64,000 nucleotides of DNA from Sulfuricurvum sp. (lineage in GTDB: Bacteria; Campylobacterota; Campylobacteria; Campylobacterales; Sulfurimonadaceae), in NCBI GenBank assembly GCA_030693335.1, contig JAUYAU010000001.1:263796-327795 (forward strand), in the 5' to 3' direction. How positions within the stretch are numbered: the first letter of the stretch is position 1; each line of letters begins with the position of its first letter. Position numbers and translations under genes: made by a program. Positions 15,378-26,200 of this stretch are shown one piece after another. The notes beneath the pieces were generated by a model. The model was not told the origin of the DNA. It saw only the letters and a program-made list of their open reading frames with translations, and did not search any database.

Positions 15378-18194
15378 ATGGATATGATTAAAATTATAGG
15401 TGCTCGTGAGAACAATCTCAAAAATATATCTTTGGAAATTCCTAAAAATTCGCTTGTTATTTTTACAGGGATCAGCGGAAGCGGAAAGTCCACTTTGGCA
15501 TTTGATACCCTTTATGCGGAGGGGCAACGCCGTTACATTGAATCGCTCTCATCGTATGCACGTCAATTTTTGGATCGTGTCGGAAAACCTGATGTTGACA
15601 AGATTGAAGGACTTACCCCTGCGATCGCTATTGATCAAAAAACAACATCCAAAAATCCCCGTTCAACTGTAGGGACGATTACCGAAATATATGACTATTT
15701 ACGACTTTTATATGCTCGCATCGGTGTTCAGCATTGCCATTTATGCGGAAAACAGATTACCAAAATGTCGGCACAAGATATTATTGACCAGGTATTAAAA
15801 TTGCCTGTTGATTCAAAAATAGTAATTATGTCACCTCTTGTAAGAGAAAAAAAAGGGTCTTTTTCTGATATTTTCGAATCCTTACGACACAAAGGATACG
15901 TACGAGCTCAAATTGACGGCGTTATGGTTCGTTTGGATGAGGAGATTGAGCTTTCTAAAACGAAGAAACATACGATAAAGGTAGTTATTGATCGTCTCGT
16001 TGTTAAAGATGAAAATCACGATCGTTTGGGACAAGATGTTGAGAAGGCGCTTAAAGAAAGTTTTGGAGAAGTAGAAATAGAAATTCAAAACCATGAAGAA
16101 GTAGGTCTACATGATAAGCTCATTCATTACAGTGAACACAGTGCATGTTTTGACTGTAAGGTCAGTTTTGACCCGTTGGAACCACTCTCATTTTCATTTA
16201 ACTCCCCAAAAGGTGCGTGCTCTGAGTGTGACGGATTGGGGATTCGCTATTCACTAGATTATGAAAAGATTATTGATTCCGAGCTCTCTGTTGAGAAAGG
16301 GGCGATCAAAATCGTTTATGGATTCAACAAAGGGTATTATTTTACTTTTCTAAAAGCTTTTTGTGCCACGGTAGGAATAGACATCAGTGTGCCATTTTAT
16401 TCTCTTGAAGAACATCAGAAGAAAGCTATATTGCATGGCACGGTTGACGATGTTGCCTTCAAATGGCAAGAACACCCGATAAGCAGAACATGGCCTGGAA
16501 TCGTCCGTATTGCTTACGATATATTTAAAGACGAAAAAGATCTTGCGGATTATATGTCTGAAAAGCCGTGTAATGTCTGTAATTCGAATCGGCTTAAACG
16601 TGAATCTTTGGCGGTAAAAGTAGCGGATAAGGGGATTGGGGATGTGATCACTATGCCACTCAAAGACACTTATGCATGGTTTGTTGACCCTAAAACATTT
16701 GAGCATTTGAGTGATCAAAGTACGATGATTGCGGCTTCTATTCTCAATGAAATACGCGAGCGTCTGTTTTTCCTTTTTGATGTTGGTCTTGGGTATTTAT
16801 CTTTAAGCCGTGATGCACGCAGTATCAGCGGAGGGGAAGCACAGCGTATTCGTATCGCATCTCAAATCGGAAGCGGATTGACAGGGGTTATGTATGTGTT
16901 GGATGAACCAAGTATCGGTTTGCATGAACGGGATACCCTAAAGCTTATTCGAACTCTTCGTTCACTACAGGAAAAAGGCAATACGGTCATCGTCGTGGAG
17001 CATGATAAAGAGACGATAGAACATGCCGATTTCATTGTGGATATTGGTCCAGGTGCAGGAAAATACGGCGGAAATGTTGTTTTTGCAGGAACACTTGAAG
17101 AGATGAAAAAAAGCGATACACTTACTGCCGACTATCTCTCTGGACGCAAGCAAATAAAATATTTTTACAGACGAGAGCAAAAAGAGTGGATGGAGATCAA
17201 AAATGTATCCCTCAACAACATTCAAAACTTGAGTGTTTCTATTCCTCTTCATAATTTTGTGTGCGTTACGGGTGTGAGCGGAAGCGGTAAAAGTTCTCTC
17301 ATATTACAGACGCTTTTGCCTGTTGCAAGAGAAATTTTAAATCGTGCGCGTAAAGTAAACCGAGTTGAGGGTGTTGAAATTACGGGGCTAGAAAAGCTTG
17401 ATAAAGTCATTTATTTGGATCAAAGCCCAATCGGCCGTACACCACGTTCAAATCCAGCAACGTATACGGGTGTTATGGATGAAATTCGTAATTTATTTGC
17501 AAAAACGAAAGAGGCCCAGATTAGAGGGTATACGGCATCACGCTTTAGTTTTAACGTCAAAGGCGGTCGTTGTGAAAAATGTCAGGGGGAGGGTGAAATA
17601 AAGATTGAAATGCATTTCCTTCCCGATATTATGGTTAAATGTGATGCTTGTCATGGAAGCCGTTATAATTTACAGACCTTGCAAGTAGAATACAAAGGAA
17701 AAACGATTTCCGATGTACTCAATATGAGTGTAGGCGAAGCATTGATCTTTTTTGCTCCTATTCCTAAAATGAAGGTGATTTTGCAGACCCTCAGTGATGT
17801 CGGATTGGACTACATTACCTTGGGACAAAATGCAATCACTCTCTCCGGCGGTGAAGCACAACGGATTAAGTTGGCCAAGGAATTGAGTAAAAAAGACACA
17901 GGAAATACATTGTATATTCTTGATGAACCAACTACCGGATTGCATTTTGATGATGTAAACCGTTTGACGAAGGTACTCCATAACTTTGTAGAACTTGGCA
18001 ATTCTGTTTTGGTAATTGAGCATAATCTTGATATGATAAAAAATGCAGATTATATTATTGATTTAGGCCCTGAGGGTGGATCAGGCGGAGGGCTTTTGGT
18101 AGCTCAAGGGAATCCTGAAGCAGTAGCACTTGACTGGGAAAAAACCGGAAGTTTTACCGGAAAATATTTGGCTCTTGAGTTAAATAAGATATAA
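15378..18194 (+). CDS. uvrA: Excinuclease ABC subunit A
   Basis: UvrA recognises bulky DNA lesions as a dimer and hands them to UvrB in nucleotide excision repair. The 938-residue protein has two ABC ATPase modules: Walker A GISGSGKST at about 31 and GVSGSGKSS at about 631, with ISGGEAQRI and LSGGEAQRI signatures at about 480 and 830. Zinc-binding cysteines include CHLC (about 120), CSEC (about 280) and CEKCQGEGE...CDAC (about 731-757). The length is normal for UvrA. The start ATG 15378 follows a weak GGGAT site, and the second ATG two codons later is possible. Confidence 0.97.
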   Translation: MDMIKIIGARENNLKNISLEIPKNSLVIFTGISGSGKSTLAFDTLYAEGQRRYIESLSSYARQFLDRVGKPDVDKIEGLTPAIAIDQKTTSKNPRSTVGTITEIYDYLRLLYARIGVQHCHLCGKQITKMSAQDIIDQVLKLPVDSKIVIMSPLVREKKGSFSDIFESLRHKGYVRAQIDGVMVRLDEEIELSKTKKHTIKVVIDRLVVKDENHDRLGQDVEKALKESFGEVEIEIQNHEEVGLHDKLIHYSEHSACFDCKVSFDPLEPLSFSFNSPKGACSECDGLGIRYSLDYEKIIDSELSVEKGAIKIVYGFNKGYYFTFLKAFCATVGIDISVPFYSLEEHQKKAILHGTVDDVAFKWQEHPISRTWPGIVRIAYDIFKDEKDLADYMSEKPCNVCNSNRLKRESLAVKVADKGIGDVITMPLKDTYAWFVDPKTFEHLSDQSTMIAASILNEIRERLFFLFDVGLGYLSLSRDARSISGGEAQRIRIASQIGSGLTGVMYVLDEPSIGLHERDTLKLIRTLRSLQEKGNTVIVVEHDKETIEHADFIVDIGPGAGKYGGNVVFAGTLEEMKKSDTLTADYLSGRKQIKYFYRREQKEWMEIKNVSLNNIQNLSVSIPLHNFVCVTGVSGSGKSSLILQTLLPVAREILNRARKVNRVEGVEITGLEKLDKVIYLDQSPIGRTPRSNPATYTGVMDEIRNLFAKTKEAQIRGYTASRFSFNVKGGRCEKCQGEGEIKIEMHFLPDIMVKCDACHGSRYNLQTLQVEYKGKTISDVLNMSVGEALIFFAPIPKMKVILQTLSDVGLDYITLGQNAITLSGGEAQRIKLAKELSKKDTGNTLYILDEPTTGLHFDDVNRLTKVLHNFVELGNSVLVIEHNLDMIKNADYIIDLGPEGGSGGGLLVAQGNPEAVALDWEKTGSFTGKYLALELNKI

Positions 18195-18227
18195 TAAACG
18201 CAGTAGCTTATACTATAAGGACCATGA

Positions 18228-19043
18228 ATGAAAAGTTCAATGATAGACAGCATTAAATCGTTACCTCCATTGCCTAAAACAGTAATAGACATGCAAAGAG
18301 TTTGCAATGATCCTGAATCTTCTATCGGTGATTTGGTTAAAACGATAGAGGGTGATCCGATGATCGTGGCTAATTTATTAAAAGCAGCCAACTCACCGCT
18401 TTACAGTTTGCGTCGTGAGATTAATAATGTGGCTCAGGCTGTTTCACTGTTTGGTATGAGCATGACACGATCAATAGGTTTGGGTAATTCGGTTCGTAAA
18501 CTTTTGAATGTTGATATGGAGCCTTATGGTATCACGTCAGAGCGTTTTGCAGAAATATCTTCCATGCAAGCTGTTTTGTCTCACAAATGGTTTAGTCAAA
18601 TTGACAGGAGCAAAGCAGATAAACTTTTTCTTGCCTCTTTTTTGCAAGAAACAGGAAAGATTGTTATCGCGAGTGATATTATTCAAGAAGAACTGGTGAC
18701 CAATTTTAAATCGGATATTGAAGTTGCTGTCGATATTTCAAGTGTTGAACAAAGTTATGTTCAAGCGTCAACCGCAGAAGTAACTGCAGCCATTTTTTCT
18801 CATTGGAATTTTGATCATGAATTTGTTCAAATGATATCTTTTTCAGACACGCCACATAAAGCTCCTGATGAAGTTAAAGAATTTTCTGCAGCACTTAATA
18901 TCATCAAAACAATTATGCCAATTAATGATCCGTTATCTGAGCGTTCAATTTCATTGGGGCTTAAAAAAGCCGAAGAAGCAGGGTTTGATGTTATTAAATT
19001 GCAAAAAGCAATTGATGCTATTGTTGATACTAAAGCGGTATAG
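18228..19043 (+). CDS. HDOD-domain signalling protein
   Basis: This 271-residue cytoplasmic protein is made almost entirely of one HDOD domain, an HD-related, probably non-catalytic signalling domain. The opening SLPPLPKTVIDMQRVCNDPE and the later IEGDPMIVANLLKAANSP and ISLFGM-type segment (VSLFGMSMTRS) are typical. The metal-binding HD pair of true HD-GYP or HDc enzymes is not seen. Stand-alone HDOD proteins act in regulation of motility, stress and c-di-GMP-linked outputs. It lies between uvrA (33 bases) and polA (11 bases) on the same strand, with RBS AAGGA before ATG 18228. Confidence 0.87.
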   Translation: MKSSMIDSIKSLPPLPKTVIDMQRVCNDPESSIGDLVKTIEGDPMIVANLLKAANSPLYSLRREINNVAQAVSLFGMSMTRSIGLGNSVRKLLNVDMEPYGITSERFAEISSMQAVLSHKWFSQIDRSKADKLFLASFLQETGKIVIASDIIQEELVTNFKSDIEVAVDISSVEQSYVQASTAEVTAAIFSHWNFDHEFVQMISFSDTPHKAPDEVKEFSAALNIIKTIMPINDPLSERSISLGLKKAEEAGFDVIKLQKAIDAIVDTKAV

Positions 19044-19054
19044 TTTTAATAAAG

Positions 19055-21772
19055 ATGGCCTCAAAAACAATAACAATTATAGATACTTTTGGATTCTTTT
19101 TCCGTTCGTTTTACGCTCTTCCCCCTCTTAGAAATAAACATGGTTTTCCGACCGGTCTTTTGACCGGATTTATGAATTTTATCGCATCACTTCACAAAGA
19201 TCATAGCAGTGATTATCTCATTTTCGCTTTGGACGCAAAAGGACCAAGTTTTAGATCAGATATTGATCCAAATTATAAAGCCAATCGTTCGCCTGCACCT
19301 GAAGAACTTGTGAAGCAATTGCCCATCGCGATCGACTGGATTGATAAAATGGGATACAAGTCCCTTTCTCTAAGCGGGTATGAAGCCGATGATATGATTG
19401 CTTCGGTAGTGCACCATGCGAGAGAACAGGGGTATTTGGTTCGTATCGTATCACATGACAAAGACTTGTATCAGCTTATTGAGGATGATTTGGTCGTTTT
19501 GGTCGATGCCATCAGCAAAAAAGTACTCAATGAAAAGCATTGTATGGAAAAATACGGCGTGCATCCCAGCCAGTTTATTGATTATCAAGCACTAATCGGG
19601 GATACAGCCGATAACGTCCCCGGTGTTAAAGGGATAGGCAAAGTGACTGCACAAAAACTACTGGAACAGTTTGGAAGCTTAGATGTGATGTATGAACGTC
19701 TTGATGAAGTGATGCCCGTACGTATTCGCGGTTTATTGGATACCTATCGTGATGACGCTTATCGTTCGCGAGAATTAGTGACCCTTAAAGCAGATGTCTT
19801 TAAAAGCATGGATTTTAGCGAATATGAAATGCATTTCGAAAATCCTTTTCTTCCCATTTACGATGATCTCGTCCATTATGAAATGAATGGGGTATTGCGT
19901 TCACTCAAAGCCAAAGCACTTTTTGATGAATCCCAAGAATTTCCGCCTGTAGAAAAAATGTCAACCGTATCGGTATGTAGCAATGAACAGGGGTGTACGG
20001 TTCTTATTGATAGTGATAAAGCATTGGAACAACATATCGCGGACATTGAAGCAGATGTATTGATCGCATTTGATACTGAAACGACGGGGTTGGATTACCA
20101 TAGCGATACATTGGTGGGATTTAGCTTCAGTACGGATGGTAAAACGGGGTATTATGTTCCGATTGCGCACTCTTATCTTGGTGTTGGCGATCAAGTTAGT
20201 GCCGGTGCGGCCAAAAAAGCGATAGCGGAAATTTTTAAGCGCAAGGTCATAGGCCATAATATCAAATTTGATTTGCATTTTGTTACTCGGTATCTAGGAG
20301 TTGAAAGACTGCCTATTCATGCGGACACCATGGTGTTGGCATGGCTGGGTGATTCTGGACGATCGCTTTCAATGGACAGTTTGAGCCAATCGTTGTTGGG
20401 TCATGAGATGATCCATTTCAAAGATACGGTCAAAAAGGGTGATAGTTTTGCCTCGGTCGCTATTGAGGATGCTTGCCGATATGCTGCAGAAGATGCGTAC
20501 ATTACGATGCGTTTGTACGATCTTTTGATCAAACAGCTTGAGCTAAAAGGGGGCAACGAAGCTCTCAAAGAAGCTCAAGAAGTCGAATTCCCTTTTACGT
20601 TGACGTTATTGGGTATGGAGAGAGAAGGGATCGCTGTTGATGTGAATGCACTGGAACTTTTCAAGTCTGAAGTCTCCAAAGAATTGACGTCACTGACAGA
20701 AACGATTCATGAGGCATGTGGCACAGTATTTAATCTAAACTCCACTAAACAGCTGGGAACAGTATTGTTTGAAACGTTGGCTTTGCCGCACGGAAAGAAG
20801 ACAAAAACAGGTTACAGTACGGATGAATCGGTCTTGGAAGGACTGAAAAATGAGCATCCTATTGTTGCTATGCTGCTTCAATATCGAGAATACCACAAAC
20901 TTTATTCAACTTACATAGAACCGCTGATGGCACTGGCAAAGAGCGATAAAAACTCTCGCATTTATACCTCATTCGTTCAGACAGGTACGGCGACGGGACG
21001 GCTTAGTTCCAAAAATCCGAATCTGCAAAACATTCCCGTTAAAACGGCATTGGGGATGCGTATACGAGAAGCATTTGTTGCTCCAAAAGGGAAAAAACTT
21101 ATCGGAATAGATTATTCTCAAATTGAGTTGCGTTTGTTGGCCCATTTTAGTCGGGACAGTGTGTTGGTTAATGCCTTTAATGAAGGGCATGACATCCACA
21201 TGCAAACGGCGATAGCATTATTCGGTGAAGCCCAAGCCGCAAGCAAACGCAACATCGCTAAAACCGTCAATTTCGGCTTGCTCTACGGGATGGGACAGAA
21301 AAAGCTCTCTGATACCTTGGGAATCACTACTAAAGAGGCAAAAGAGATCATTGAACGTTATTTCGAGACGTTCCCAAGCGTCAAAGGATATTTTAGCAGC
21401 ATCGTTGAGCAAGCCAAAGAAATGGGATACGTTGAGACACTGTTGCACCGTCGTCGTTACTTTGATTTTGGCTCAGCTACCCCAATGCTCAAAGCGGCAT
21501 ACGAGCGCGAGTCGGTTAATACCGTATTCCAAGGCTCCGCGTCGGATCTCATCAAGTTGTCGATGAACGTAATCGATAATATGATACGAAATGAAGGACT
21601 ACGTGCACGAATGCTGTTGCAAATCCACGATGAATTGATTTTTGAAGTAGATGAAGAGGTTGCGCCACAATTGGCACAGCGATTTGTGGATGCAATGGAA
21701 CATATCTTGGAACTGCGCGTTCCGCTGAAAACCTCGATGCATATTGGAAAACATTGGGGTGAACTTAAATAA
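19055..21772 (+). CDS. polA: DNA polymerase I
   Basis: PolA fills gaps and removes RNA primers. The 905-residue enzyme has the 5' nuclease domain (about 1-290; YKANR, GYEADD, GDTADNVPGVKGIG), a 3'-5' exonuclease domain with intact DTET at about 340, NIKFD at about 406 and YAAEDAY at about 472, and the family A polymerase domain (DYSQIELR at about 686, KRNIAKTVNFGLLYG at about 731, IHDELIFEV at about 857). All three exonuclease motifs are present, so proofreading should be active, unlike the defective domain of several polA lineages. The gene starts 11 bases after the HDOD gene. Confidence 0.97.
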   Translation: MASKTITIIDTFGFFFRSFYALPPLRNKHGFPTGLLTGFMNFIASLHKDHSSDYLIFALDAKGPSFRSDIDPNYKANRSPAPEELVKQLPIAIDWIDKMGYKSLSLSGYEADDMIASVVHHAREQGYLVRIVSHDKDLYQLIEDDLVVLVDAISKKVLNEKHCMEKYGVHPSQFIDYQALIGDTADNVPGVKGIGKVTAQKLLEQFGSLDVMYERLDEVMPVRIRGLLDTYRDDAYRSRELVTLKADVFKSMDFSEYEMHFENPFLPIYDDLVHYEMNGVLRSLKAKALFDESQEFPPVEKMSTVSVCSNEQGCTVLIDSDKALEQHIADIEADVLIAFDTETTGLDYHSDTLVGFSFSTDGKTGYYVPIAHSYLGVGDQVSAGAAKKAIAEIFKRKVIGHNIKFDLHFVTRYLGVERLPIHADTMVLAWLGDSGRSLSMDSLSQSLLGHEMIHFKDTVKKGDSFASVAIEDACRYAAEDAYITMRLYDLLIKQLELKGGNEALKEAQEVEFPFTLTLLGMEREGIAVDVNALELFKSEVSKELTSLTETIHEACGTVFNLNSTKQLGTVLFETLALPHGKKTKTGYSTDESVLEGLKNEHPIVAMLLQYREYHKLYSTYIEPLMALAKSDKNSRIYTSFVQTGTATGRLSSKNPNLQNIPVKTALGMRIREAFVAPKGKKLIGIDYSQIELRLLAHFSRDSVLVNAFNEGHDIHMQTAIALFGEAQAASKRNIAKTVNFGLLYGMGQKKLSDTLGITTKEAKEIIERYFETFPSVKGYFSSIVEQAKEMGYVETLLHRRRYFDFGSATPMLKAAYERESVNTVFQGSASDLIKLSMNVIDNMIRNEGLRARMLLQIHDELIFEVDEEVAPQLAQRFVDAMEHILELRVPLKTSMHIGKHWGELK

Positions 21773-21773
21773 G

Positions 21774-21787
21774 TATCTCTAGAGATA
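21774..21787. repeat. 14-bp perfect palindrome between polA and gdhA
   Basis: TATCTCTAGAGATA lies directly after the polA stop and 9 bases before the gdhA start codon. It is a perfect palindrome without a loop, which fits a dimeric regulator site better than a terminator. It also abuts the gdhA ribosome binding site (AAGG), so binding could affect translation or readthrough. Confidence 0.4.
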
Positions 21788-21796
21788 AGGCATAAT

Positions 21797-23149
21797 ATGG
21801 TCAAAAAAATTATAGAAAATCTTGAAAATTCAAATTGTTCCATTGACAATACATTCATACAAGCAGTTAGCGAAGTATTGAATTCGCTAGAAGATGTGAT
21901 ACTAGGCGATGATCGCTATGAAACCTATGCTATTTTAGAACGTTTGGTGACTGCAGATCGGATGATACAGTTCAAAGTGCAGTGGGTAGATGATAGCAAT
22001 CATGTTCATATTAACAATGGGTATCGTATTCAGTACAATAATGCACTTGGGCCTTATAAGGGTGGGCTTCGTTTTCACCCCAGTGTCACTCCAGGTGTAT
22101 TGAAATTTTTAGCATTTGAGCAGATTTTTAAAAATTCTTTGACCGGTTTGCCGATCGGCGGTGCCAAGGGGGGAAGTGATTTTGATCCCAAAGGGAAAAG
22201 TGATTTTGAGATCATGAAATTTTGTCGTGCGTTTATGCGGGAGCTTCATCAATATATCGGAGCGCGCATTGATGTGCCAGCAGGTGATATTGGAGTAGGG
22301 ACGAAAGAAATAGGTTTTTTATATGGAGAATATAAACGGATAAATAGAAGCTATGACGGTGTTCTAAGTGGTAAACCTTATGCCTTTGGGGGTTCTTTAC
22401 TTCGCCCTGAGGCGACGGGATACGGAGTTGTTTATTTTGCACAAGAGATGCTCAAGCAAGAATTGGAAGAAGTTTTGGAAGATCAAATTTGTGTGGTCAG
22501 CGGTGCTGGAAATGTTGCTATACATACCATCGAAAAACTACAGCATATTGGAGCGAGAGTTGTAACTTGCAGCGATAGCGAGGGAAGTATTTATGACCCA
22601 AACGGTATCGATCTAAATATACTAAAAACACTAAAAGGCAATGGAAAGCGTTTTTCATTAGAGCACTATGCGTTACAAATACAAGGTTCTGTTCATATAA
22701 AAAAAGCCGACTATCCTGATGGGAGACATGCTGTATGGGACATTCCCTGTTTTGCCGCATTTCCGTGTGCAACTCAAAATGAACTTACCGAAGAAGATGC
22801 GGTAACGCTGATAAAAAACGGTTGTGTAGCGGTGATTGAAGGGGCAAATATGCCTACAGAACCTTTGGCCATAGAGCTTTTTTTAAAAGAAGGGGTTCTT
22901 TTCGCTCCCGGAAAAGCTTCCAATGCAGGAGGTGTCGCGGTGAGTGAATTTGAAATGAGTCAAAATGCTTCTATGGAAAAGTGGAGTTACGAAAAAGTAG
23001 ACGCTAAACTCAATGAAATTATGTGTCAGATTTACAAGCGCGTAGCTTTAACGGCAAAAGAGTATGGGAAAGAGAGAAACTTTGTTGACGGTGCAAATAT
23101 TGCGGCGTTTAAGCGTATTGCAGAGGCGATGATTCTTGAGGGTGTGTAA
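21797..23149 (+). CDS. gdhA: Glutamate dehydrogenase (NADP-type)
   Basis: This hexameric enzyme reductively aminates 2-oxoglutarate with ammonium. The 450-residue chain has the substrate-binding and catalytic motifs GGLRFHPSV (about 90), PIGGAKGGSDFDP (about 117-129, catalytic Lys) and DVPAGDIGVG (about 157), then a Rossmann domain with VSGAGNVA (about 234). Length and motifs match the short NADP-linked class used for assimilation. Together with gltBD it gives the cell a second, low-affinity route of ammonium uptake. It begins 24 bases after polA, with the palindrome between them. Confidence 0.96.
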   Translation: MVKKIIENLENSNCSIDNTFIQAVSEVLNSLEDVILGDDRYETYAILERLVTADRMIQFKVQWVDDSNHVHINNGYRIQYNNALGPYKGGLRFHPSVTPGVLKFLAFEQIFKNSLTGLPIGGAKGGSDFDPKGKSDFEIMKFCRAFMRELHQYIGARIDVPAGDIGVGTKEIGFLYGEYKRINRSYDGVLSGKPYAFGGSLLRPEATGYGVVYFAQEMLKQELEEVLEDQICVVSGAGNVAIHTIEKLQHIGARVVTCSDSEGSIYDPNGIDLNILKTLKGNGKRFSLEHYALQIQGSVHIKKADYPDGRHAVWDIPCFAAFPCATQNELTEEDAVTLIKNGCVAVIEGANMPTEPLAIELFLKEGVLFAPGKASNAGGVAVSEFEMSQNASMEKWSYEKVDAKLNEIMCQIYKRVALTAKEYGKERNFVDGANIAAFKRIAEAMILEGV

Positions 23150-23226
23150 TATCATTAATAGTGAATTAACATATATTTACCTTACACGCACTACAATTGC
23201 GACTATATTTTTACGATAGGTTCCTT

Positions 23227-26200
23227 ATGAATAAAATCCATTCTATTTTAAGTTCTATGAAAACCATGGTGGTTCTCATGCTGATATTTGCCGTCACTAT
23301 CGGCTACGCTACATTTGTGGAAAATGATTATGGCACAATGACGGCAAAAGCGGATATTTACAATGCCCGATGGTTTGAGATGCTATTAGGTCTGCTTGCT
23401 CTTAATTTATTGCTTAATATCATTAAGTTCAATATGGCACGAAAAGAAAAAATGTTTGTCTTTATCTTTCACGTTTCGTTTTTGATTATATTGGTGGGTG
23501 CAGCAGTAACCCGCTATTTTGGGTATGAGGGTGTGATGCACATTCGAGAGGGTGAAAGCAATAACGTCATCATAAGCAATGAACCGTATGTGACCTTTAA
23601 CGTACACAATGAGGGGAAATCGTATACGTTTCAAGAACCATTGTTTCTCTCAAAGCGTTTATCTAATAGATTTGAACGTACATTGTCCTTTGACGGTAAA
23701 GAGGTTAACGTTAAATTGGATGCCTATATGGGTGATGCGCGATTGGAAGCTGTAAGTGATCCTAAAGGTGAACCGATTCTTAATATGATGATCACAGCAG
23801 GGGGTAGTGGAGAACAAGTCAGCTTGAAAAAAGGCGATTCCTTTGAAGCTAATGATGTTGTCCTTGATTTTGAATCAGGGCAAAAGTTTGAAAAGCCGGT
23901 TGTTTCTTTGCGTGTTGAGGGGGATAAAGTCATGATGAATCATGAGATGAAACTCAATACCCTGAGCATGGATACGCAACAAGCTGGCTCTACAGAAGCG
24001 GGTAAAAGTGAGCTTCTAAACCGTACTTTATTTCAAACGTCACAAAGTGGCTTCGTACTGCGATCTTTTATCCCTAAGGGGAGTATGAAACTCGTATCAG
24101 AGCCTGTACAAGGCCCTATGGCTAAAGGTACTGATGCGTTAACGTTGAAGCTAAGTCATGAAGACAATAAAGATTCGATTATTGTTTTAGGAACACAGGG
24201 TGAAATTGGAGAAGCAAAAACAGTCATATTAGGGAAGGTTACGGTTGATGTGGCATATGGATCTATAGAGCGTACTTTACCGTTTGCAATACAGCTCAAT
24301 GACTTTCAGTTAGAGCGATATCCAGGTTCAATGTCTCCGGCATCGTATGCGAGTGAGGTTACTCTTATTGACCAAGCTGATGGAGTTACAATGCCTTATC
24401 GCATTTACATGAATCATATTCTTGATTATAAACAGTTCCGCTTCTTTCAGTCATCATTTGATCAAGACGAAATGGGAACAGTTTTATCAGTCAATCGTGA
24501 TCCGGGCACTTTGGTGACGTATATAGGTTACTTATTGCTCGCCATTGGACTGTTCGCTGTTTTGATCGTTAAAAATGGTCGATTTAACGCTCTTAGTGAG
24601 AAACTCAAATCTTTAAATGCAAAAAAACTTGCTGCTTCTTTTGCTCTTATGATTTTAGCTTTGAACAGTTCAAATCTTCGTGCTGCTGATGTTGAAAATC
24701 CGGTTATTATTACGGCCAAAAGTTTTGATGCGGCGCATGCTGAAAAATTTGGCCATTTAATTGTACAGGATTCTGCTGGACGCATGAAGCCCCTAGATAC
24801 GTTGTCCCATGAAATTTTGTCTAAACTAAACCGCAGTACATCGTTGTTGGGTCTCAATGCCAATCAAGTTATCATGGGGATGATGCTTCGTCCGGATGCA
24901 TGGCGCGAAATTGCGATGATTAAAACAGGGGACAAAGAGATAAATAAGCGTATCGGGCTTCCAGAAGATGCAAAAGTAGCTGCTTTTTCTCAGTTTTTTG
25001 AAGTGCCCGATGAAATTACAGGATATAAATTGGCTTCCCAAGTTGATCAAGCCAATCGTAAAGCCCCAGGGAAACGGGATAAATTTGATAAAGCATTATT
25101 GCAAATTGATGAACGTGTTAATGTGGCATTTATGGTCTATACCGGTTCATTGATCCAAATGTGGCCAAAACCAAACGACCAAAACAACAAATGGTATGCG
25201 ACCATTGAGGCATTGCAGACATTGGACCCAAAAGACAGCCAAATGGTACGTTTGATGGCCATGGGTTATTTTAACTCCGTTGATTCTGCACTCAAAAGCG
25301 GTGATTGGTCACAAGCTGATAAAGCATTGTCTTTGATTGATAAGTATCAACATTTTGCAGGTGCGAGTGTCTATCCAAGTGATACAAAAGTAAAAGTAGA
25401 ACTCGCATATAACAAATGGAATGTTTTTGAACAATTATGGCCTTTGTACTTTATTGTTGGCTTTACCTTGCTTTTGCTCTCGTTTCTAAAAATTCTCAAG
25501 CCAAATTTCAACCTTAACATATTTAGCAAAGCAACCTTCGCTTTGTTAGTGCTCTTTTTCGTGGCACATACCGCTGGCTTAGCTATGCGTTGGTACATTG
25601 CAGGACATGCCCCATGGTCTAACGGATACGAATCCATGGTTTATATCGGATGGGCAACCGTACTGGCAGGATTTATATTTTCACGAAAATCGGCGATCAC
25701 CCTTGCTGCAACTGGAATTATGGCCGGTATTATTCTTTTCGTTGCACACCTAAACTGGCTTGACCCTCAGGTTACCAATCTTGTGCCTGTATTACAATCC
25801 TATTGGTTAAGTATTCACGTTTCAATGATTACGGCGAGTTATGGTTTCTTAGGACTTGGCGCATTACTTGGTATGATTACTTTGATTCTCTTTATTCTCA
25901 AAAGACCTTCTAATGAAGCACGTCTCAATTTAGCCATCAAAGAGCTTAACGGCATTAATGAAATGAGTTTAATGATCGGGTTAGTTTTATTGACGGTTGG
26001 TAACTTCTTAGGCGGTGTGTGGGCCAATGAGAGTTGGGGACGCTATTGGGGATGGGACCCAAAAGAGACATGGGCATTGGTAACAATTCTTGTGTACGCA
26101 GTAGTTATACATTTACGGATGATCAAAGGTGCCTATAATGATTATAATTTCAGTGTTATTTCACTTTTAGCATTTACGTCAGTCTTGATGACATACTTCG

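Noticed and set aside
23197-23226. Upstream start of the CcsBA ORF
   Set aside because: The extra ten codons have no RBS before them, and the product from 23227 begins in the usual CcsB way.
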